From a virus: a stretch of DNA of 24,210 nt. The DNA lies in IMG/VR virus record IMGVR_UViG_3300044630_006641, positions 1 through 24,210 of that record, one strand, 5' to 3'. Below, piece after piece: positions 22,232 through 24,210 of this stretch. Numbering within the stretch: the stretch's first letter is position 1; each line of letters begins with the position of its first letter. The notes under the pieces were generated by a model, which was not told the origin of the DNA, did no database searches, and was given only the letters and a program-made list of their open reading frames with translations. The translations under genes were made by a program, and so were the position numbers.

Positions 22232-22492
22232 TCAACGGCGGGCAGATTCTTCGTCAGATTCAACCCAGACCTGACTGTCACCTTGCTTGAGCATCTGCAT
22301 CAGCGTGGCGCGAATGTGCTCTCGGATTTCAAATTCCTTGGCACGCGCCTCGGCTTCCGGAACGTCGCCGGGCTTCGCGCGTTCTTCAAGCGCCGCCTCG
22401 ATGGACGGGAAAACGTCAATGACTCGGTCGAAGATAATGTCGGTGGCGTTATCAACGGCGCAGTGGGAGATGGTGGCAGGTATTGTGGTCAT
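22232..22492 (-). CDS. Unknown small acidic protein
   Basis: 86 aa, MTTIPATISHCAVDNATDII..., then a long charged helix (ALEERAKPGDVPEAEARAKE) and a Met/Gln-rich stretch. The ATG overlaps the stop of the 16-aa leader ORF (ATGA). No family recognised. A DNA-mimic or adaptor role cannot be judged from sequence. Confidence 0.6.
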   Translation of the reverse strand: MTTIPATISHCAVDNATDIIFDRVIDVFPSIEAALEERAKPGDVPEAEARAKEFEIREHIRATLMQMLKQGDSQVWVESDEESARR

Positions 22493-22539
22493 AATGGTAG
22501 GTATCGGCGGACTTCGCGAAGCCGTGCTCTTGTTTTCAT
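22489..22539 (-). CDS. 16-aa basic leader peptide ORF
   Basis: Encodes MKTRARLREVRRYLPL. ATG 22539 is 4 bases after the -10 element and the TGA overlaps the next ATG (ATGA). The same promoter - short basic ORF - coupled gene layout is seen at 12124-12224. Confidence 0.45.
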   Translation of the reverse strand: MKTRARLREVRRYLPL

Positions 22540-22543
22540 GGAA

Positions 22544-22572
22544 GTACTAACAGAAGAACGAGCGCTTGTCAA
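22544..22572 (-). promoter_or_regulatory. Promoter of the shared-spacer class, for the 86-aa gene
   Basis: TTGACA (22572-22567), 17-base spacer (AGCGCTCGTTCTTCTGT) and TAGTAC (22549-22544). The stop codon of the upstream gene is inside the -35 hexamer, as at the helicase copy. Confidence 0.65.
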
Positions 22573-22608
22573 GTGGTCTTCGGTGGTACGGTGCGAAACT
22601 TCGCCCGG
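22551..22608 (-). repeat. Duplicated gene-end plus promoter, copy in the 305-aa gene
   Basis: Pairs with 22109-22166 (55 of 58 identical). It includes the last codons and stop of the 305-aa gene and the promoter. Confidence 0.9.
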
Positions 22609-23486
22609 CGCTTCTTCGCCTCCGTCTGCGCCCACGCCAAGGCCATATCGCGCTCTTCCACGGTCATGCGGCCAGTCATGGCTCGATCAAAGACGTCGGA
22701 GAGACCACGAGCTTCCTTCCAGTCTTTAAAGCTACCATACCGATCGATGTACTGCTTATGCGGCTCGCAGAGAATGGTAAGAAACCCAATACACAGCAGG
22801 GTATCAAAGAATGCGGCTGGCGTCAGTAGCTCCGGGTTGACAATAGTTGGCAGCACCAGTGCCCGCCGAAGCACGAAGAATCTGTCCACCCACTGCTTAA
22901 TGTGGGCGTGTCGCACTTTGCCTCCACGAATGAACCGCGACTCATAACTGACGCCTGCTGCCGTTGGAGCTTTGCCATGATGATTTTCGGTGACGGTGGT
23001 ATCTACGTAAACCTCGTGTGTTCGCATGATAAACGCCTTGGCCTTATCAATACTCTCCACGGCATGACTCGCTGCCGTAATATGCGGCACCCTGAACCGC
23101 CGCCCGGCCCGGTTTTCACCCCAAATAAAGTTAACAGACCGCCCCTGACAGGTTATGCGTCCGTCGAAGTTCACACCGTCATTGCGAACCAAGTCCAGCC
23201 GCACATCATACCCGTCGACTGTGAGGCTGCGGGAGGCAATAAACGGGCGAGTATATAGCATAATGGGGTGTGAATTAAGTGGTGCCTGCGGCACGAGTTC
23301 CACGTGCTTGTCGTCGCGATGACCGTCCCAGTCCCACAGGTTATTTACAACGCGTTCTGTGGGCCGCAGGCTAAAAGTGGTCGGTGAGAGGATGCTGGTT
23401 TGTGCAGAGCCAGCTTGCACCGGTCCTCCGATAGAGGGAGCGCTCCGGCGAGCGCCGTATGATGGCCAGTAGTTGCCAACCCTCAT
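22569..23486 (-). CDS. Unknown 305-aa protein
   Basis: ATG 23486 to TGA 22569, MRVGNYWPSYGARRSAPSIG.... The N-terminal 60 residues are Ser/Pro/Thr-rich and probably disordered. The middle is alpha/beta (ASRSLTVDGYDVRLDLVRND, RITCQGRSVNFIWGENRAGR). A hydrophobic helical segment (PAAFFDTLLCIGFLTILC) precedes DRYGSFKDWKEARGLSDVF and an Arg/Lys-rich tail. No family is recognised. It precedes the promoter driving the next gene, and its 3' end was duplicated next to the helicase gene. Confidence 0.6.
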   Translation of the reverse strand: MRVGNYWPSYGARRSAPSIGGPVQAGSAQTSILSPTTFSLRPTERVVNNLWDWDGHRDDKHVELVPQAPLNSHPIMLYTRPFIASRSLTVDGYDVRLDLVRNDGVNFDGRITCQGRSVNFIWGENRAGRRFRVPHITAASHAVESIDKAKAFIMRTHEVYVDTTVTENHHGKAPTAAGVSYESRFIRGGKVRHAHIKQWVDRFFVLRRALVLPTIVNPELLTPAAFFDTLLCIGFLTILCEPHKQYIDRYGSFKDWKEARGLSDVFDRAMTGRMTVEERDMALAWAQTEAKKRRAKFRTVPPKTT

Positions 23487-23515
23487 GCTCGGTGGGCCTA
23501 CATATCACACCACAA

Positions 23516-24210
23516 TTAAGAACGCCTCCGACCTAGCGCCTCGTTAATGCCCGGAGGCAGCTCGGTGTAGCAGGCCTTGGACTCCATGGCCTTGGCCCGG
23601 CGAATGGCCTCATCGAGGCGAGGGTAAATGCGGTCGCGACATCCCTGCGCCACGGCCTTGCGCACTTCCACAATCAGCGTAATGAGCTTCTCGCGCAGGA
23701 TCTGGTTGGACTCCAGCTGGATGTTATGCGTGATCAGGCAATCTGCCGCCCACACCCGTTCGCTCTTGCCGCCGTTGTCGGAGCGGATGAGCGTCTTGCT
23801 GACAAGGAGCAGTTCGCTGAACAGTTCCTGTTGCAGGGCCTCGACGCTCTTGCGCTGCCCACGAGGCGTTGGGTTTTCCGTATCTGCTCCAATGATCGTA
23901 CCATCACCCCAGACGCGGATGTCGTCGTCCGTACCAGCACCGGGCTCCGGCGGGGCGTAGTACCGCTGCAGAAACTGCTGGCAGATGGTCATGTTGTTTG
24001 CGCCATCGGCCCCGGACAGGATGATACACCGGTCGATGACACCTCCTCCGACGCGGCGGCGCTCGATATGCAGGCCGAGACCGTGACCACCGCAGGCGTC
24101 TCCGTGCGCCTTCAAGTCACCGTCATGGAGTTGCTTATCTTCAATAACCGGTTGATGCGTCCCCTTCCGGATAAGGGCGCGGATGGTGCGGACCCGGACA
24201 GCCTGTGCTT
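23516..24210 (-). CDS. Unknown protein, 5' end beyond the window
   Basis: The frame has no stop up to the right edge (first complete codon at about 24208), so the start lies outside; a TTG at 24115 is not needed. At least 231 residues are visible. It has GGHGLGLHIERRRVGGGVID, ILSGADGANN, a Pro/Gly-rich linker (YYAPPEPGAGTDDD) and a helical C-terminal half (QRKSVEALQQELFSELLLVS, REKLITLIVEVRKAVAQ) ending EALGRRRS. No family is recognised. It is probably in one transcription unit with the 305-aa gene 29 bases downstream. Confidence 0.65.
   Translation of the reverse strand, partial: AQAVRVRTIRALIRKGTHQPVIEDKQLHDGDLKAHGDACGGHGLGLHIERRRVGGGVIDRCIILSGADGANNMTICQQFLQRYYAPPEPGAGTDDDIRVWGDGTIIGADTENPTPRGQRKSVEALQQELFSELLLVSKTLIRSDNGGKSERVWAADCLITHNIQLESNQILREKLITLIVEVRKAVAQGCRDRIYPRLDEAIRRAKAMESKACYTELPPGINEALGRRRS

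Noticed and set aside
22095-22235. Extension of the helicase N-terminus by 47 residues to an ATG at 22235
   Set aside because: It crosses the -35/-10 elements and the duplicated gene end, read in a different frame; the helicase domain starts normally at 22094.
1-24210. tRNA genes, CRISPR arrays, transposons and integrase genes
   Set aside because: No cloverleaf-like sequence, spaced palindromic repeats, transposase motifs or inverted-repeat ends were noticed. The integrase-type repeats in the helicase are not an integrase.

Overview
The window looks like part of a tailed double-stranded DNA phage with a contractile tail (myovirus type). The evidence is a portal protein of T4 gp20 type, a tail-tube protein of gp19 type, a baseplate-wedge protein of gp6/J type, a large terminase subunit and a peptidoglycan amidase. 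Structural genes are spread thinly among many small accessory genes on both strands, as in large phages. The host cannot be named. A lipoprotein next to membrane/coiled-coil proteins suggests a didermic host. Few genes have a Shine-Dalgarno sequence: many starts overlap the preceding stop as TAATG or ATGA, and several promoters sit so close to the ATG that the mRNA would be leaderless.

Layout. 1-3169 (+): end of a tail structural gene, a sulfotransferase, a small unknown gene, a PAS-like protein, and three membrane or envelope proteins that could be lysis factors. 3209-6516 (+): a leader-tagged cysteine-peptidase-like protein, portal, tail tube and a small basic protein. 6521-8934 (+): a promoter and a run of unknown genes. 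8931-12106 (-): terminase large subunit, amidase and a possible small ORF. 12124-15213 (+): promoter-driven small genes, a broken uracil-DNA-glycosylase-like frame, a zinc-ribbon/coiled-coil protein and a pyrimidine-dimer glycosylase homologue. 15222-19851 (+): an array of leader-tagged genes around the baseplate gene. 19866-24210 (-): an SF2 helicase with five C-terminal repeats, two unknown genes and a gene cut by the window edge.

Main observation. Eight ORFs (starts at 3209, 15222/15225, 15311, 15736, 16104, 18640, 18944 and 19393) begin with nearly the same 11-residue peptide, M-[T/R]-P-x-x-[F/L]-x-x-L-[T/I/L]-E, followed by unrelated sequence. It closely resembles the T4 capsid-targeting sequence (MKTYQEFIAE, cut after Glu by the gp21 prohead protease at [L/I]-x-E), although the residues are not the same. 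The tagged cargos include a protein with a Cys-His-Asp arrangement, a ParB-like domain protein and an ADP-ribosyltransferase-like protein. I infer a set of proteins packaged inside the capsid and ejected with the DNA, built by reuse of one leader cassette; a 57-bp copy of the cassette is visible at DNA level.

Second observation. Five promoters share not only TTGACA and a TAnnnn -10 but also most of the 17-bp spacer (GCGTTCGTTCTTCTGC), and each lies a few bases from an ATG. They precede DNA-repair and helicase genes and small unknown genes, so they look like one co-regulated set.
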